DNA from: Gammaproteobacteria bacterium
GTDB lineage: Bacteria; Pseudomonadota; Gammaproteobacteria; Ga0077554; Ga007554
Reading direction: 5' to 3'
Assembly: GCA_021731145.1 (NCBI GenBank)
Contig: JAKFXX010000039.1
Coordinates: forward strand, 1-49,482
DNA length: 49,482 nt
Shown in pieces: positions 19,826-29,550 of the stretch (positions within the stretch are counted from its first letter, which is position 1; the number at the start of each line of letters is the position of its first letter). A model generated the notes under the pieces. That model had not been told where the DNA came from and did not search any database. It saw nothing but the letters and a program-made list of their open reading frames with translations. Both the position numbers and the translations under genes were made by a program.

Positions 19826-20521
19826 ATGGCCAACCCCGATATCTTTGTCACACCCGTGTTCTCCGCCGGGCCGTTCACCATCACCAGCACAGTGGTGGTA
19901 ACCTGGGGCATCATGGCGGTGCTGGGACTGACCGCCTGGGGCTCGACACGCCGCCTGAAGCTTGACCCTGGGCGCTGGCAGGTCGTTGTGGAGGGGGTTG
20001 TGCTGGCCATCGAAGATGCCATCCGTGCCGTACTTCCCGACCGGCCCTCCCAGTTGCTGCCCTTTATCGCCACGTTGTGGATCCTCATCGTCGTGGCCAA
20101 TCTCGTCAGCCTGATCCCCGGCCTGCGTTCCCCTACCGGCGATTTGTCATTCACCGCCGCGCTGGCGATCCTGGTCTTCCTCGCCGTGCACTGGTATGGC
20201 ATCCGCACCCATGGCCTCAAGAACTATCTGTCCCATTATCTGAAACCGAATCCGCTGTTGCTGCCATTCCATATCATCAGCGAGATCTCGCGCACGCTCG
20301 CTTTAGCGGTTCGCCTGTTCGGCAACATCTTCAGCCTGCAAATGGCAGCGCTGCTGGTTTTGCTGGTGGCGGGTTTTCTCGCGCCGGTGCCGGTGCTGAT
20401 GCTGCACATCATCGAGGCCCTGGTACAAGCGTATATCTTCGGCATGCTGGCGCTGATCTATGTCGCCGGGGCGATTCAGACTCAACAAGTCAAACATAGA
20501 GAAGAACAGGAGGTTGTATGA
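19826..20521 (+). CDS. atpB: N-ATPase Fo a subunit
   Basis: The a subunit forms the ion half-channels against the c ring. It is 231 residues with five or six membrane helices. The essential Arg lies in the conserved helix SRTLALAVRLFGNIFS. Further family patterns are ATLWILIVVANLVSLIPG and ALVQAYIFGMLALIYVAGA. The ATG follows a GGAATAAACC leader with an AAGGA site inside the atpQ end. It overlaps atpE by four bases. Confidence 0.95.
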   Translation: MANPDIFVTPVFSAGPFTITSTVVVTWGIMAVLGLTAWGSTRRLKLDPGRWQVVVEGVVLAIEDAIRAVLPDRPSQLLPFIATLWILIVVANLVSLIPGLRSPTGDLSFTAALAILVFLAVHWYGIRTHGLKNYLSHYLKPNPLLLPFHIISEISRTLALAVRLFGNIFSLQMAALLVLLVAGFLAPVPVLMLHIIEALVQAYIFGMLALIYVAGAIQTQQVKHREEQEVV

Positions 20522-20784
20522 AAGACATGACGTGGTTTGCCCTGGGATCGACCGTGGCTGCGGCGTTGGCCATCGCCATAGGCGCGATGCTGCCGGCCAT
20601 TGCAATGGGGCGCGCCATTGCAATGGCGCTCGACGCCCTGGCACGGCAGCCCGAGGCTGAAAAGTCGATCACGCGGACATTGTTTATCGGCCTGGCGATG
20701 ATCGAATCACTGGCCATTTATGTCCTGGTGGTCGTATTGATCATCCTGTTCAGAAATCCTTTGCTGGAGTACCTGCTCAAATAG
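20518..20784 (+). CDS. atpE: N-ATPase Fo c subunit
   Basis: The 88-residue protein is a two-helix c subunit. Its ion-binding helix 2 has E63, S64 and Y68 (IGLAMIESLAIYVL), and the polar loop is ARQPEA. In Na+-type c subunits and most N-ATPases helix 1 has P-x3-Q; here it is P26-x3-M30, so the Gln ligand is lost. The region consists of two 18-bp units, each starting GCCATTGCAATGG (20596-20631), containing perfect 12-bp palindromes. The change of Gln to Met may reflect exchange between these units (inference). Ion specificity is therefore uncertain. Confidence 0.95.
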   Translation: MKDMTWFALGSTVAAALAIAIGAMLPAIAMGRAIAMALDALARQPEAEKSITRTLFIGLAMIESLAIYVLVVVLIILFRNPLLEYLLK

Positions 20785-20825
20785 CGCTGTTTTCTTCAGC
20801 GCTTCCGGCAAATGAGGAGCGATAT

Positions 20826-21575
20826 ATGGAATTCAACTGGACGACGTTTGCGCTCGAGATCATCAACTTTCTGGTTCTGCTCTGGATCCTGAAGCGCTTT
20901 CTTTACAAGCCGGTGATGGATGCCGTCACGCAACGCAGGTCGGTCATCGAAAAAAGCCTGGCGGAGACGCAGGCAATGCAGGTTGAGGCCGAGTCGTTCA
21001 AACAGCAATATCAGGACCGCCTCACCGACTGGGAACGCGAAAAGGCCGGCTTGCGAACCTCCATGCTCGAAGAGGTCAACGTGGAGCGCGCACGGTCGAT
21101 GGCGGCATTGCAAGCCGCACTGGAACAGGAGCGTGACAGGAATCGCGTGCTGGAGCAGCGGCAGACGGCCGAATTGCGGCGCACACTGGAAGAGGAGGCC
21201 ATGGTCCACGCAGGACAGTTTGCCGCTCGCCTGTTGTCCCGCCTGGCCACTATCGAATTGGAAAGCAGGATAGGCGAAGTGGTGCTGGAAGATCTGCCGC
21301 ATCTTCCCGATGAAAAACTGCAAGCGATACGCGCCGCCTGTCAGGAAAAAAACTCCACCATGAAAGTGACCAGCGCCTACCCCATCGGCGAATCCCAGCG
21401 CAATGCCTTTGTACAAGCGCTCGGCAGTCTGGCCGGGAAAGATATTGCGTGCGAGTTCGCACAGGATGGTCGCTTGATGGCGGGGTTCCGCATCGGCATC
21501 GGCTCCTGGATTCTGCATGCCAATCTGCTGGATGAGTTGAGATTTTTCGGGGAGGCCGCCCATCATGGAAGTTGA
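20826..21575 (+). CDS. atpF: N-ATPase long Fo b subunit with delta-like C-terminus
   Basis: The 249-residue protein is much longer than E. coli b (156). One N-terminal membrane helix (about 8-27, [18 protein letters not shown]) is followed by a long charged coiled coil (30-150). The C-terminal part (about 175-240) resembles the delta C-terminal domain ([18 protein letters not shown], then DELRFF). No separate atpH gene is in the operon, so this protein probably does the peripheral-stalk and delta work. It overlaps atpA by 11 bp. Confidence 0.92.
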   Translation: MEFNWTTFALEIINFLVLLWILKRFLYKPVMDAVTQRRSVIEKSLAETQAMQVEAESFKQQYQDRLTDWEREKAGLRTSMLEEVNVERARSMAALQAALEQERDRNRVLEQRQTAELRRTLEEEAMVHAGQFAARLLSRLATIELESRIGEVVLEDLPHLPDEKLQAIRAACQEKNSTMKVTSAYPIGESQRNAFVQALGSLAGKDIACEFAQDGRLMAGFRIGIGSWILHANLLDELRFFGEAAHHGS

Positions 21576-23052
21576 GCGGAATCCAGCCGGCCCTTCCCCC
21601 ATCGCTGAGCCGGGAGGCTTGTCGCACTACCGGTTTGGCCTGCGCATTGCCGAGCAGGGAAGCGTCCTGTCCATTGGCGATGGCATTGCCTGGATCAAGG
21701 GGCTGCCGTCTGCCGCGATGGACGAGATCCTCCATTTCGAGGACGGCAGCCGGGGGCTGGTTTTCCAGCTTGCCGACGACCGGGCCGGCGCCATTCTCTT
21801 GCAGCAGACCGGCGCCTTGACCGCCGGCGTCGCCGTTTACCTGTCCGGCCAGCGCCTCGCCATAGCGACGGGCGAAGCCCTGCTCGGACGCGTCATCGAC
21901 CCCCTGGGTAACGTGCTCGACGGAGGCCCGCCGCCGGAATGCAGGCACCGGCGCGATCTGGAAGTGCCGTCGCCTCCCATCGTGGCGCGCGATTTCGTGG
22001 CCACCCCCCTTTATACGGGCAACAAGATGATCGACACGCTGATTCCTGTCGGCAAGGGGCAGCGGCAACTGATTATCGGAGACAACGCCGTGGGCAAAAG
22101 CGCGCTGGCGATCGATACCGTGATCAACCAGAAGGGCAAGGATGTCCGTTGCATTTATGTCATCATCGGCCAGAAGCGTTCGAGTGTCGTCAACACCATC
22201 GAAACGCTGCGTCGCGCCGGTGCCATGGAACATACCACGGTGGTCGTCGCCGAAGCCACGGCGATGCCCGGCCTCAAGTATCTCGCGCCGTTCGCTGGCT
22301 GCGCCGTGGCCGAGACGTGGATGGGGCAAGGCAACGATACACTGGTGATTTACGACGACCTGACGACCCATGCCCGCGCTTATCGTGAATTGGCGCTGCT
22401 GTTGCGCCGCCCGCCGGGACGCGAGGCCTACCCGGGTGACATATTTTATCTGCATTCACGTCTGCTGGAGCGTTCCACCCACCTTGCGCCTGCTCATGGC
22501 GGCGGCAGCATGACGGCGCTGCCCATCATCGAAACCGAACAAGGCGAGATCGCCTCTTATATTCCCACCAACCTGATTTCGATCACCGATGGACAGATCC
22601 ATCTCGATCAGCGCCTCTTCGCCAGCGGGTTCCTGCCGGCCATCAATGTGACCCGCTCGGTTTCGCGCATCGGCGGCAAGGCGCAGCATCCGCGCATCAA
22701 GCAGGAAGCGGGACGCATGAAGCTCGATTACTTGCAGTTCCTGGAGCTGGAGGTCTTTACCCGGTTTGGTTCGCGTCTGGAGGCTTCCATGGAGGCAAAG
22801 ATCCGACGCGGCCGCGCACTGCGCGAAATTTTCAAACAAGACCGGCTCTCCCCTCTGCCCATCGAATTTCAACTGGCCTGGATGGTGGCCTTCAACGAGG
22901 GAATGTTCGACAACATCGGCATCGAAACAATCCCAGCCTGTCTGGAACGGATCAAGGCTGGCGTGGAAAACAGCGAACTCGGCATCGGGGACAGCCGGGA
23001 GCAATGGCTGAAAAGCGTCACGGACTGGCTGCAAAGAGAGGGACAGCCATGA
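21565..23052 (+). CDS. atpA: N-ATPase F1 alpha subunit
   Basis: The 495-residue alpha subunit holds the non-catalytic nucleotide sites. Walker A is GDNAVGKS, unlike the common GDRQTGKT but fitting GxxxxGK[ST]. Further family blocks are [47 protein letters not shown] and the arginine-finger region [13 protein letters not shown]. The C-terminal helical domain is complete. It overlaps atpF upstream and atpG downstream. Confidence 0.96.
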   Translation: MEVERNPAGPSPIAEPGGLSHYRFGLRIAEQGSVLSIGDGIAWIKGLPSAAMDEILHFEDGSRGLVFQLADDRAGAILLQQTGALTAGVAVYLSGQRLAIATGEALLGRVIDPLGNVLDGGPPPECRHRRDLEVPSPPIVARDFVATPLYTGNKMIDTLIPVGKGQRQLIIGDNAVGKSALAIDTVINQKGKDVRCIYVIIGQKRSSVVNTIETLRRAGAMEHTTVVVAEATAMPGLKYLAPFAGCAVAETWMGQGNDTLVIYDDLTTHARAYRELALLLRRPPGREAYPGDIFYLHSRLLERSTHLAPAHGGGSMTALPIIETEQGEIASYIPTNLISITDGQIHLDQRLFASGFLPAINVTRSVSRIGGKAQHPRIKQEAGRMKLDYLQFLELEVFTRFGSRLEASMEAKIRRGRALREIFKQDRLSPLPIEFQLAWMVAFNEGMFDNIGIETIPACLERIKAGVENSELGIGDSREQWLKSVTDWLQREGQP

Positions 23053-23912
23053 GCAGACGGCATGAACTGGAGCAGCATCTGCAAGTCCTGGGTGAAATCA
23101 GGGACATCATGAGCGCCATGAAGAATCTTTCATTCATGGAAGTACGCAAGCTGACGCGATTTCTCTCCACCCAGCGCAGGGTCGTGGCGAGCATGGAATC
23201 TGCGGCGGCGGATTTTCTGGGTTTCCATCCGCATCTTCTGGCGCGGCAGGAAAATGCCCGAAACGTCTATCTTCTCCTGGGAAGCGAGCGCGGATTTTGC
23301 GGCGATTTCAACGAAGCCCTGTTGCTGGCCCTGGAGTCGCACCGGCAATCGCATCCTGAGGAGCAAGCCGCAGTGATTGTGATGGGATACAGGTTGTCCG
23401 CCACGGTGATGGGCAAGCTCGCGGACGATCCGCGTGTCGCCGCCCATCTTGACGGCCCTGCCGTGGTTGAAGAGGTGCAGCCAGTGCTGAAGCGATTGGT
23501 GGATACCCTCGATGCTTCACAAAATCGGCGCGATTCGTTTCATCCCTTGCGCCTGACGGTATTTCATCATCACCCGGACAAGTCTGAGGTAAACGTCTCG
23601 GTATTTCAGCCATTCAGGCAATTCGAAGAAAAGACCGCGCATTTTGGACATCCGCCGCTATTGAATCTGCCGCCGCCGGCGTTCCTGACCGAGCTGGTAA
23701 ATCATTACCTGTTCGCCGCCTTGCACGAACTGTTCTATTCTTCGCTGATGGCAGAAAATACCCGGCGCCTGCAACACATGGACAACGCCATCCATCGTAT
23801 CGAGAAGGATTCCATGGAGCTCTCATTGAAGAAGAACAGGTTGCGCCAGGAGGAAATCACCGAGGAAATCGAGGTGATCATGTTGAGCGCGGAGGCAATG
23901 AAGTTGAGGTGA
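23049..23912 (+). CDS. atpG: N-ATPase F1 gamma subunit
   Basis: Start at 23049 overlaps the atpA stop. The 287-residue gamma subunit has the N-terminal rotor helix ([21 protein letters not shown]), a divergent Rossmann-like middle with [13 protein letters not shown], and the C-terminal helix ending [15 protein letters not shown]. It is the last gene of the operon. The central sequence is less conserved than in housekeeping gamma, as is usual for N-ATPases. Confidence 0.94.
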   Translation: MSRRHELEQHLQVLGEIRDIMSAMKNLSFMEVRKLTRFLSTQRRVVASMESAAADFLGFHPHLLARQENARNVYLLLGSERGFCGDFNEALLLALESHRQSHPEEQAAVIVMGYRLSATVMGKLADDPRVAAHLDGPAVVEEVQPVLKRLVDTLDASQNRRDSFHPLRLTVFHHHPDKSEVNVSVFQPFRQFEEKTAHFGHPPLLNLPPPAFLTELVNHYLFAALHELFYSSLMAENTRRLQHMDNAIHRIEKDSMELSLKKNRLRQEEITEEIEVIMLSAEAMKLR

Positions 23913-23955
23913 TTGCTTTGTTCATTTCTGGAGAGTGATTTTCGAGGCAACGGGC

Positions 23956-23986
23956 TTGACCTGTGTGCAACGCACGGGTTTTTAAT
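23956..23986 (+). promoter_or_regulatory. MerR-type promoter/operator of the CopA operon
   Basis: TTGACC (23956-23961) and TTTAAT (23981-23986) have a 19-bp spacer. The dyad ACC-x-GTG...CAC-x-GGT spans it. The left half TTGACCTGTGTG is identical to the site at 9691, pointing to one shared regulator. It lies 108 bp upstream of the first gene of the second copper operon. Confidence 0.78.
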
Positions 23987-24093
23987 ATTGCTCATCATGT
24001 GTGGTTGAAGGGCGGGGAGAGCAACATCATGGTTTTTGGTAGTGTTAGGCAGTTCGGGCAATGGTACTTTTACTTTTCGAGAGAGGGATGAAT

Positions 24094-24366
24094 ATGACAG
24101 ACCGCAATGAAACATCGGCCAAGCACTCCGCATCGCTGCGGGCAGCGCGGAAACCGGCTAGCCGGGCGGCGGCCAAGGGTATAGCCGCCGGGGATGAGTG
24201 CAGTGATGCCCCGCGTCGCGATCCCGTTTCCACTGATGAGAGGCAGCAGATGATCGCCACCGCAGCGTATTTCCGGGCAGAACGCCGGGATTTCGAGTCC
24301 GGATGCGAGATCGACGACTGGCTGGAGGCCGAAGCAGAGATCGACCGGCAACTCACCTGCGGATGA
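24094..24366 (+). CDS. DUF2934-like small protein
   Basis: The 90-residue soluble protein starts at 24094 behind GAGAGG. The C-terminal half has the DUF2934 pattern: MIATAAYFRAERRDFESG, then DDWLEAEAEID. The N-terminal half is Ala/Arg/Lys-rich. Members occur in many gamma- and betaproteobacteria, and their job is unknown. It is first in the second copper operon. Confidence 0.75.
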   Translation: MTDRNETSAKHSASLRAARKPASRAAAKGIAAGDECSDAPRRDPVSTDERQQMIATAAYFRAERRDFESGCEIDDWLEAEAEIDRQLTCG

Positions 24367-24475
24367 GCCGTGGGCACACTAGCGTGCGCTATGCGCACGG
24401 GAAGGTCATTCCGTGTGTGATTGTGCGCGCGCTATACGATTGATGGATTTTCAGCGCCATGAAGAGGTTCCGGAT

Positions 24476-24685
24476 ATGTTTGCGATAATGGGCGTTATGA
24501 TGGTGTTGATGGTTGTCGTCCTTTTAGGCTCCGGCCATCACCCCATGATGGGAGGCCACGGCAAGGAGGGCCAGAAAGAGGAATCAGTGATAAACAATCC
24601 CGATAAAAAACCTTGCCCGCAGTGTCCGGTTGAACAAAAGACGGAAAATGGACAAGGTGACGGCGCGCCTGAGGAAAAGAAATGA
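24476..24685 (+). CDS. Small membrane-anchored His/Met protein, unknown function
   Basis: The start at 24476 follows GAAGAGG. The 69-residue protein begins with a Met-rich membrane helix (residues 1-19, MFAIMGVMMVLMVV). A GHHPMMGGHG segment follows, then a charged tail containing CPQCP. His, Met and Cys clusters fit Cu(I) binding. No family is recognised. It is probably cotranscribed with its neighbours. Confidence 0.6.
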   Translation: MFAIMGVMMVLMVVVLLGSGHHPMMGGHGKEGQKEESVINNPDKKPCPQCPVEQKTENGQGDGAPEEKK

Positions 24686-24741
24686 GGCCCACAACGGAAA
24701 GCGGATTCCCGGGGAAAGGGTGAAAAAATGAGGAGGTGGCC

Positions 24742-24954
24742 ATGAATCACGAACATCGCACAGAAAATGGCGGGAGACGGCGTTCGCCAGCGGGCTGGGT
24801 GCTGCTGGGCTTTCTCGCCATCGCTGCATTTTTTCTGCTGAGCGAGCACCGTGCCCATGCGCTGGGCGTCTTGCCGTTTCTGCTACTGCTTGCCTGCCCG
24901 CTGATGCATATCTTTATGCATCGCGGCCACGGGGAAGGGCATCGCCATGACTGA
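24742..24954 (+). CDS. DUF2933-like small membrane protein
   Basis: The start at 24742 follows a perfect AGGAGG. The 70-residue protein has two hydrophobic helices (about 19-35 and 41-55) and ends CPLMHIFMHRGHGEGHRHD, the Met/His tail characteristic of DUF2933 proteins found beside copper pumps. It overlaps the next gene by 8 bp. Its role in copper handling is inferred from context. Confidence 0.8.
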   Translation: MNHEHRTENGGRRRSPAGWVLLGFLAIAAFFLLSEHRAHALGVLPFLLLLACPLMHIFMHRGHGEGHRHD

Positions 24955-25594
24955 AACCGCCGGTTACGGGCTGTGGTCCTTGGTGGTCATCAACTCGCTG
25001 GTGTTCATCCTCTTCGCCTTTAGTTTCTTCAAGCCGCAGACGAAACGCGACTGGCGCTCCTTCGGCGCCTTCTCCGCCTTCCTGGTGGCGCTATTCACCG
25101 AGATGTACGGCTTTCCACTTACCCTCTATCTGCTCGCCGGCTGGCTGCAAAGCCGCTATCCCGGCATCAACTGGTTCTCCCACGACGCCGGCCACCTGCT
25201 GGAGATGCTGTTCGGCTGGCGCGCCAACCCGCACTTCGGGCCGTTTCATATCCTGAGCATGATCTTCATCGGCGGTGGTTTCTGGCTGCTTGCCGCCGCC
25301 TGGAGGGTGCTGTACGAGGCGCAGCGCGAGCATCGGCTCGCTGTTACAGGCCCGTATGCCCGGATACGTCATCCGCAATACGTGGCGTTCATCCTCATCA
25401 TGTTCGGCTTCCTCTTGCAGTGGCCCACGATACTGACGCTGCTCATGTTCCCGGTGCTGGTCTATATGTATGTGCGGCTGGCGCGGCGCGAGGAACGGGA
25501 GGTGGCGACCGAATTCGGCGCGGCGTATGCGCGTTACGCCGACGCGACGCCGGCGTTTTCCCCGCGCTGGCGCATAAGCCGGGCTGAAGGATAG
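24947..25594 (+). CDS. Isoprenylcysteine/phospholipid methyltransferase-like membrane protein
   Basis: The 215-residue protein has about five membrane helices. Its C-terminal part carries the ICMT/PEMT-type motif GPYARIRHPQYVAFIL, followed by EEREVATEFGAAYARYA, which forms the SAM-binding region. Such proteins often sit beside DUF2933 genes and CopA in bacterial copper clusters, but the substrate is unknown. A real isoprenylcysteine substrate is unlikely in bacteria; a lipid or membrane-component substrate is an alternative. Confidence 0.82.
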   Translation: MTETAGYGLWSLVVINSLVFILFAFSFFKPQTKRDWRSFGAFSAFLVALFTEMYGFPLTLYLLAGWLQSRYPGINWFSHDAGHLLEMLFGWRANPHFGPFHILSMIFIGGGFWLLAAAWRVLYEAQREHRLAVTGPYARIRHPQYVAFILIMFGFLLQWPTILTLLMFPVLVYMYVRLARREEREVATEFGAAYARYADATPAFSPRWRISRAEG

Positions 25595-25597
25595 CTG

Positions 25598-25770
25598 ATG
25601 CAATTCGAGGGCCGCGCGGTGTGGATCGGCGCAAGGACCGCGAGACCATGTACTACCTCTATAGTGGCGATGACACCTACCGGTTCAAGCAGGAGATCGT
25701 GCTCGGGATCGGCGGCGTGCGGTTGCTGCAGGCGCTCGGCTTCACGGTATGGCACTGCCATCTTGATGGA
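25598..25770 (+). pseudogene. Remnant of an alpha-glucan phosphorylase gene
   Basis: One frame from about 25640 reads LYSGDDTYRFKQEIVLGIGG, followed by VRLLQALGFTVWHCHLD. This resembles the conserved segment of alpha-glucan phosphorylases (LYGGD.RYR..QEIVLGIGGVR). Upstream sequence in another frame (QFEGRAV) suggests a frameshift. Only about 40 codons survive and no other glycogen gene is near, so it is a decayed fragment between the membrane methyltransferase and copA. Confidence 0.55.
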
Positions 25771-25792
25771 GTGTTAAATAAGAGGAGGCGAT

Positions 25793-28123
25793 ATGGCGAC
25801 TGACCCAGTGTGCGGCATGACAGTGGACGAAAAAAGTGCGGTGGATAGCACCATCTACGGCGGACAGACGTACTACTTCTGTTCCGCTCGCTGCCTCAGC
25901 CAATTCCAGGCCAATCCTGCGAAGTTCGCCGGTGGGTCCAAGCGGGCCGCCACTGCCCATGCCCACGGCCAAACGATGACCGCACAGCCGGAAAAAGCCA
26001 ACGGCAAGACAATGGCCAAGGACCCCATTTGCGGCATGCCAGTGGACAAAGCCACCGCGCTCAAATCGGAGCGCGCCGGTCGCGTCTATTATTTTTGCAG
26101 CGTGGGCTGCCAGCGCACCTTCGAGTCACCCGAGCAAGAACTCAAGTCCATGCGCGGCCGCGTGGCCATCGCGCTCACCGGTGTGCTGGCGCTCGCCATC
26201 CTGCGCGCAGCGGCCTTCCTCGCCCTCGCCGCAGGGGCGACGATTGTCACCTGGGTGCCGATCCCAGCGCTGCCCTGGTTCACCTGGGGCATGTGGCTGT
26301 TCCTGCTGGTGACGCCAGTGCAGTTCATCGGCGGCTGGAGCTTCTACAAGGGCGCGTGGAACGCGATGCGCACCCGCAGCATCAACATGGATTTCCTGAT
26401 CGCGCTCGGCACCTCGGTAGCCTATTTCTACAGTGTGGCGGTGCTGTTCTTCCCCGAGGTGTTGCCGGTCGAGGTGGAAGAGCGCGACGTGTATTTCGAA
26501 GTCTCCGCCGTCATCATTGCCTTCGTGCTGCTGGGCAAGTACATGGAGGAGATCATCAAGAAGCGCTCCTCGGCGGCGGTGCGCAAGCTCCTGGACCTGA
26601 AGCCCGCCGTCGCCCACGTCATCCGGGAAGGCGCCGAAATGGAGATGCCCGCCGAGTCGGTGATGGTGGACGAGACCGTGGTGGTGCGGCCCGGCGAGAA
26701 AATCCCCACCGACGGCCTGGTGCTGGAGGGCAACTCCTCGGTGGACGAGTCGATGCTCACCGGCGAGTCCATGCCGGTGGAAAAGGCAGCGGGCAGCGCG
26801 GTGATCGGCGGAACGATCAATCGCACCGGCCTGTTCCGCTTCAAGGCGACGCGGGTCGGGGCTGAGACGGCGCTGGCCCAGATCATCAAGATGGTGGAGG
26901 ACGCCCAGGCCAGCACCGCAGCCGTGCAGCGCCTCGCCGACAAGGTGACCGCATATTTCGTCCCGGCGGTGGTGGCGATCGCTTTCCTGGCTTTTTTCAG
27001 TTGGTGGGCGGCCGGCAATTTCCCGCAGGGACTTCTCGCCTTCATCGCGGTGCTGATCATCTCCTGCCCGTGCGCGCTGGGCGTCGCCACGCCGGCGGCG
27101 CTCATGGTGGGTGTGGGCAAGGGGGCCGAAGCCGGCATCCTGATCCGCGGCGCCGAAGTGCTGGAGCGCGCGGAAAAGCTCACCACGGTGGTGTTCGACA
27201 AGACCGGCACACTCACCCGGGGCGAGCCCACCGTTACCGATATCGTTGCGCTCGGCGCGGCAACGGAGGAAGAAATCCTGCGCCTTGCCGCCGCGGTCGA
27301 GGCCGGTTCCGAGCATCCCTTGGGCGAAGCGATCGTACGCGCCGCGCAACAGCGCGAACTGGCGTTGCCGAAGGTGGCGGGCTTCGAGGCCATTCCCGGC
27401 CACGGCATCCGCGGCCGCGTCGATGACAGGGCCGCGCTGCTCGGCAACCGCCGCCTGTTCGCGCGCGAGAACATTGATGTGGCTGCGGCCGAAGCCGCCA
27501 TGACCCGGCTGGAGACGGAAGGCAAGACCGCCATGCTGGTCGGCATGAATGGCGCACTGTCTGGCATCATCGCCGTCGCCGACACCTTGAAACCGGAGGC
27601 ACAGGAGGCGGTATCCGCGCTGAAGCAAGAAGGCATCGAGGTGATTCTGCTCACCGGCGACAACCAGCGCACCGCGCACACCATCGCCGCGCAACTCGGC
27701 ATAGCACAAGTGATTGCGGAGGTGCTGCCGGGCGACAAGGCGCGCATCATTCAAGAACTGCAGCAACAAGGCAAGGCGGTCGCCATGGTGGGCGACGGCG
27801 TCAACGACGCGCCGGCGCTCGCGGTAGCCGACATTGGCATCGCCATCGGCTCCGGCTCCGACGTGGCGAAGGAGACTGGCGGCATCGTCCTGATCAAGAA
27901 CGACGTGCGCGACGTGGTCGCGTCGATCCGGCTGTCGCGCGCCACGATGCGCAAGATCAAGCAGAACCTGTTCTGGGCCTTCATCTACAACACCATCGGT
28001 ATCCCGGTGGCGGCCTTGGGATTTTTGAACCCGATTATCGCGGCTGCGGCAATGGCCTTGAGTTCGTTGTCGGTGATTGTGAATTCGGCGCTGCTAAAGC
28101 GCTTGAAATTCTCTGCGGGCTGA
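25793..28123 (+). CDS. copA: CopA-type Cu(I) P1B-ATPase with two N-terminal YHS domains
   Basis: The 776-residue pump exports Cu(I) from the cytoplasm using ATP. Two YHS domains (C7/C30/C34 and C80/C102/C106) replace the usual CxxC metal-binding domains. Core motifs: TGES (in [11 protein letters not shown]), CPC at 425-427, phosphorylated D469 in DKTGT, EHPLGEA and [11 protein letters not shown]. The final two helices have FIYNTIGIP and [12 protein letters not shown], the Asn and Met/Ser-Ser ligands of the Cu(I) subgroup. The ATG follows AGGAGG. YHS domain 1 has the same cysteine spacing as the YHS domain on AtpD. Confidence 0.97.
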   Translation: MATDPVCGMTVDEKSAVDSTIYGGQTYYFCSARCLSQFQANPAKFAGGSKRAATAHAHGQTMTAQPEKANGKTMAKDPICGMPVDKATALKSERAGRVYYFCSVGCQRTFESPEQELKSMRGRVAIALTGVLALAILRAAAFLALAAGATIVTWVPIPALPWFTWGMWLFLLVTPVQFIGGWSFYKGAWNAMRTRSINMDFLIALGTSVAYFYSVAVLFFPEVLPVEVEERDVYFEVSAVIIAFVLLGKYMEEIIKKRSSAAVRKLLDLKPAVAHVIREGAEMEMPAESVMVDETVVVRPGEKIPTDGLVLEGNSSVDESMLTGESMPVEKAAGSAVIGGTINRTGLFRFKATRVGAETALAQIIKMVEDAQASTAAVQRLADKVTAYFVPAVVAIAFLAFFSWWAAGNFPQGLLAFIAVLIISCPCALGVATPAALMVGVGKGAEAGILIRGAEVLERAEKLTTVVFDKTGTLTRGEPTVTDIVALGAATEEEILRLAAAVEAGSEHPLGEAIVRAAQQRELALPKVAGFEAIPGHGIRGRVDDRAALLGNRRLFARENIDVAAAEAAMTRLETEGKTAMLVGMNGALSGIIAVADTLKPEAQEAVSALKQEGIEVILLTGDNQRTAHTIAAQLGIAQVIAEVLPGDKARIIQELQQQGKAVAMVGDGVNDAPALAVADIGIAIGSGSDVAKETGGIVLIKNDVRDVVASIRLSRATMRKIKQNLFWAFIYNTIGIPVAALGFLNPIIAAAAMALSSLSVIVNSALLKRLKFSAG

Positions 28124-28189
28124 ATTTTGGAGGATGCAGAAGCATATGTACTGGTTTCTTATAACGAAGCCGTCCAGTTAGGAGTCCGC

Positions 28190-29005
28190 ATGAACAAATG
28201 GGTTTGGCTGTGTCCGTCATTCGCTATAGGCCTCGTGGCAGCGGTCTTCACCCTGTGGGGCTTGACCTGGTGGAGCGCCCTGTTGGCCGCACTCCTTCTG
28301 GTCTGTCCCGCCCTCCTATTATGGGGGCTTGCCGTGACGCGACGCTACCCGGAGGCGGCAAATGAGCCCACTCCCGAGACGCGGGGCATGGTCATGAACT
28401 GGCAGGCCCCCTTTTACGATTGGGGATGCCGCGCCGTCGGCCTCGGGCGAAATTTCCGGGACGCAACGCTGCGCCACGCAGCCCTGAGTTCTGGCGAACA
28501 GGTGCTGGATGTGGGCTGCGGCACCGGCGTTCTCACCCGCCTGGCGGCGGAGGCGGCCAGCCTTTCAGGACACGCAGTGGGGATTGATCCGGCACCCAGG
28601 ATGATCGGCGTGGCGCGAGAAAACGCCGCACGGACAGGCAGCCAGGCCAAATTCAAACTCGCCGCCATCGAGCGCCTGCCGTTTGACGACAGCAGCTTCG
28701 ACGTGGTGCTGTCGAGCATGATGTTGCATCACCTGCCGCCGGATTTGAAGCATGATGGTCTCGCCGAGGTGTACCGCGTGCTTAAGCCTGGCGGCCGGCT
28801 GGTCGCAGTCGACATCGATCGCCCCGCCAATCCCTTATGGTGGCTGCTGGTTTGGCCGCTGCTGCTCATGCCGGCTACCGCCGCCAATATGCGCGGGGAA
28901 ATTCCCGATCATTTGCGCGCCGCCGGATTTGATCCGGTTCAAGTCAAGGGCCGCTGGGTGCAATGGCTGACTTTCTGGGTGGCGAGCAAAGGAGATAAAT
29001 CATGA
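28190..29005 (+). CDS. Membrane-anchored class I SAM methyltransferase
   Basis: The start at 28190 (MNKWVWLCPSFAIG) gives 271 residues. Two N-terminal membrane helices (about 5-27 and 30-48) precede a Rossmann-fold methyltransferase: motif I VLDVGCGTGVLTRL, then GIDPAPRMI, FDVVLSSMMLHHL and LKPGGRLVAVDID. It overlaps the rhodanese gene by four bases. The substrate is unknown. This is the second methyltransferase-like protein in the copper operon, which may point to a methylated metallophore, lipid or quinone (inference). Confidence 0.85.
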   Translation: MNKWVWLCPSFAIGLVAAVFTLWGLTWWSALLAALLLVCPALLLWGLAVTRRYPEAANEPTPETRGMVMNWQAPFYDWGCRAVGLGRNFRDATLRHAALSSGEQVLDVGCGTGVLTRLAAEAASLSGHAVGIDPAPRMIGVARENAARTGSQAKFKLAAIERLPFDDSSFDVVLSSMMLHHLPPDLKHDGLAEVYRVLKPGGRLVAVDIDRPANPLWWLLVWPLLLMPATAANMRGEIPDHLRAAGFDPVQVKGRWVQWLTFWVASKGDKS

Positions 29006-29550
29006 AAACGACCTGTTTGAGAAACCTGCTGTTTAGCCTGTTGGCCGGCATTCTGAGTGTGCTGCCTGCGCTGTCATATGCCGCCGTGCACGACCGCATG
29101 GATGCAGGAGGTAGAGCAACGCAAGGAGCAGTTGCCGAGGACGCACAAGTGCCGCGAGAGCCAGAGATGGCGGGAGCGGCCGCCGCGCCAACCAGTGCAA
29201 CCGCGCCGGTGAAGATGAGCGGCGGGTCGTACACGAACGTCACGCCCGCGCGGCTCAAGCAAATGCTCGCGGCAAAGGATTTCCTGTTCGTCAACGTCCA
29301 CATTCCATACGAAGGCGAAATCGCGCCGACGGACGCGTTCATTCCGTACGACGAGGTGGAGAGAAACCGGTCCAAGTTTCCGCTGGACAAGGGCGCGAAA
29401 ATCTTTTTGTATTGCCGCACCGGCAGAATGAGCGCGATCGCCGCCGAAAAGTTGGTGCAACTCGGTTATACCAACGTGTGGAATCTCCAGGGCGGAATGG
29501 TCGCGTGGGAGGAAGCCGGGTTACCAGTTGCCATTCAGAAACCGCGCTGA
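29002..29550 (+). CDS. Periplasmic rhodanese-domain protein carrying the in-frame repeat
   Basis: The 182-residue protein has a signal peptide (about 1-28). A single rhodanese domain spans about 78-175 with the active-site loop CRTGRMS (C138) and the C-terminal pattern GYTNVWNLQGGMVAWEEAGLP. Residues 30-47, right after the predicted cleavage site, are encoded by the 54-bp repeat shared with atpD. An Ala/Pro linker follows. It could transfer sulfur or bind Cu(I) in the periplasm; the role is not established. It is last in the copper operon. Confidence 0.85.
   Translation: MKTTCLRNLLFSLLAGILSVLPALSYAAVHDRMDAGGRATQGAVAEDAQVPREPEMAGAAAAPTSATAPVKMSGGSYTNVTPARLKQMLAAKDFLFVNVHIPYEGEIAPTDAFIPYDEVERNRSKFPLDKGAKIFLYCRTGRMSAIAAEKLVQLGYTNVWNLQGGMVAWEEAGLPVAIQKPR
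29088..29141 (+). repeat. 54-bp repeat inserted in frame in the rhodanese gene, copy 2
   Basis: It is 52/54 identical to 18018-18071, in the same orientation and the same reading frame. It carries the same GGCAAC/GTTGCC-type hairpin (here AGCAAC on the left arm). It lies at the start of the mature protein, where an added peptide would be tolerated. Confidence 0.9.

Noticed and set aside
26126-27769. 547- and 440-codon minus-strand frames opposite copA
   Set aside because: No recognisable domain; copA on the plus strand has every P-type ATPase motif.
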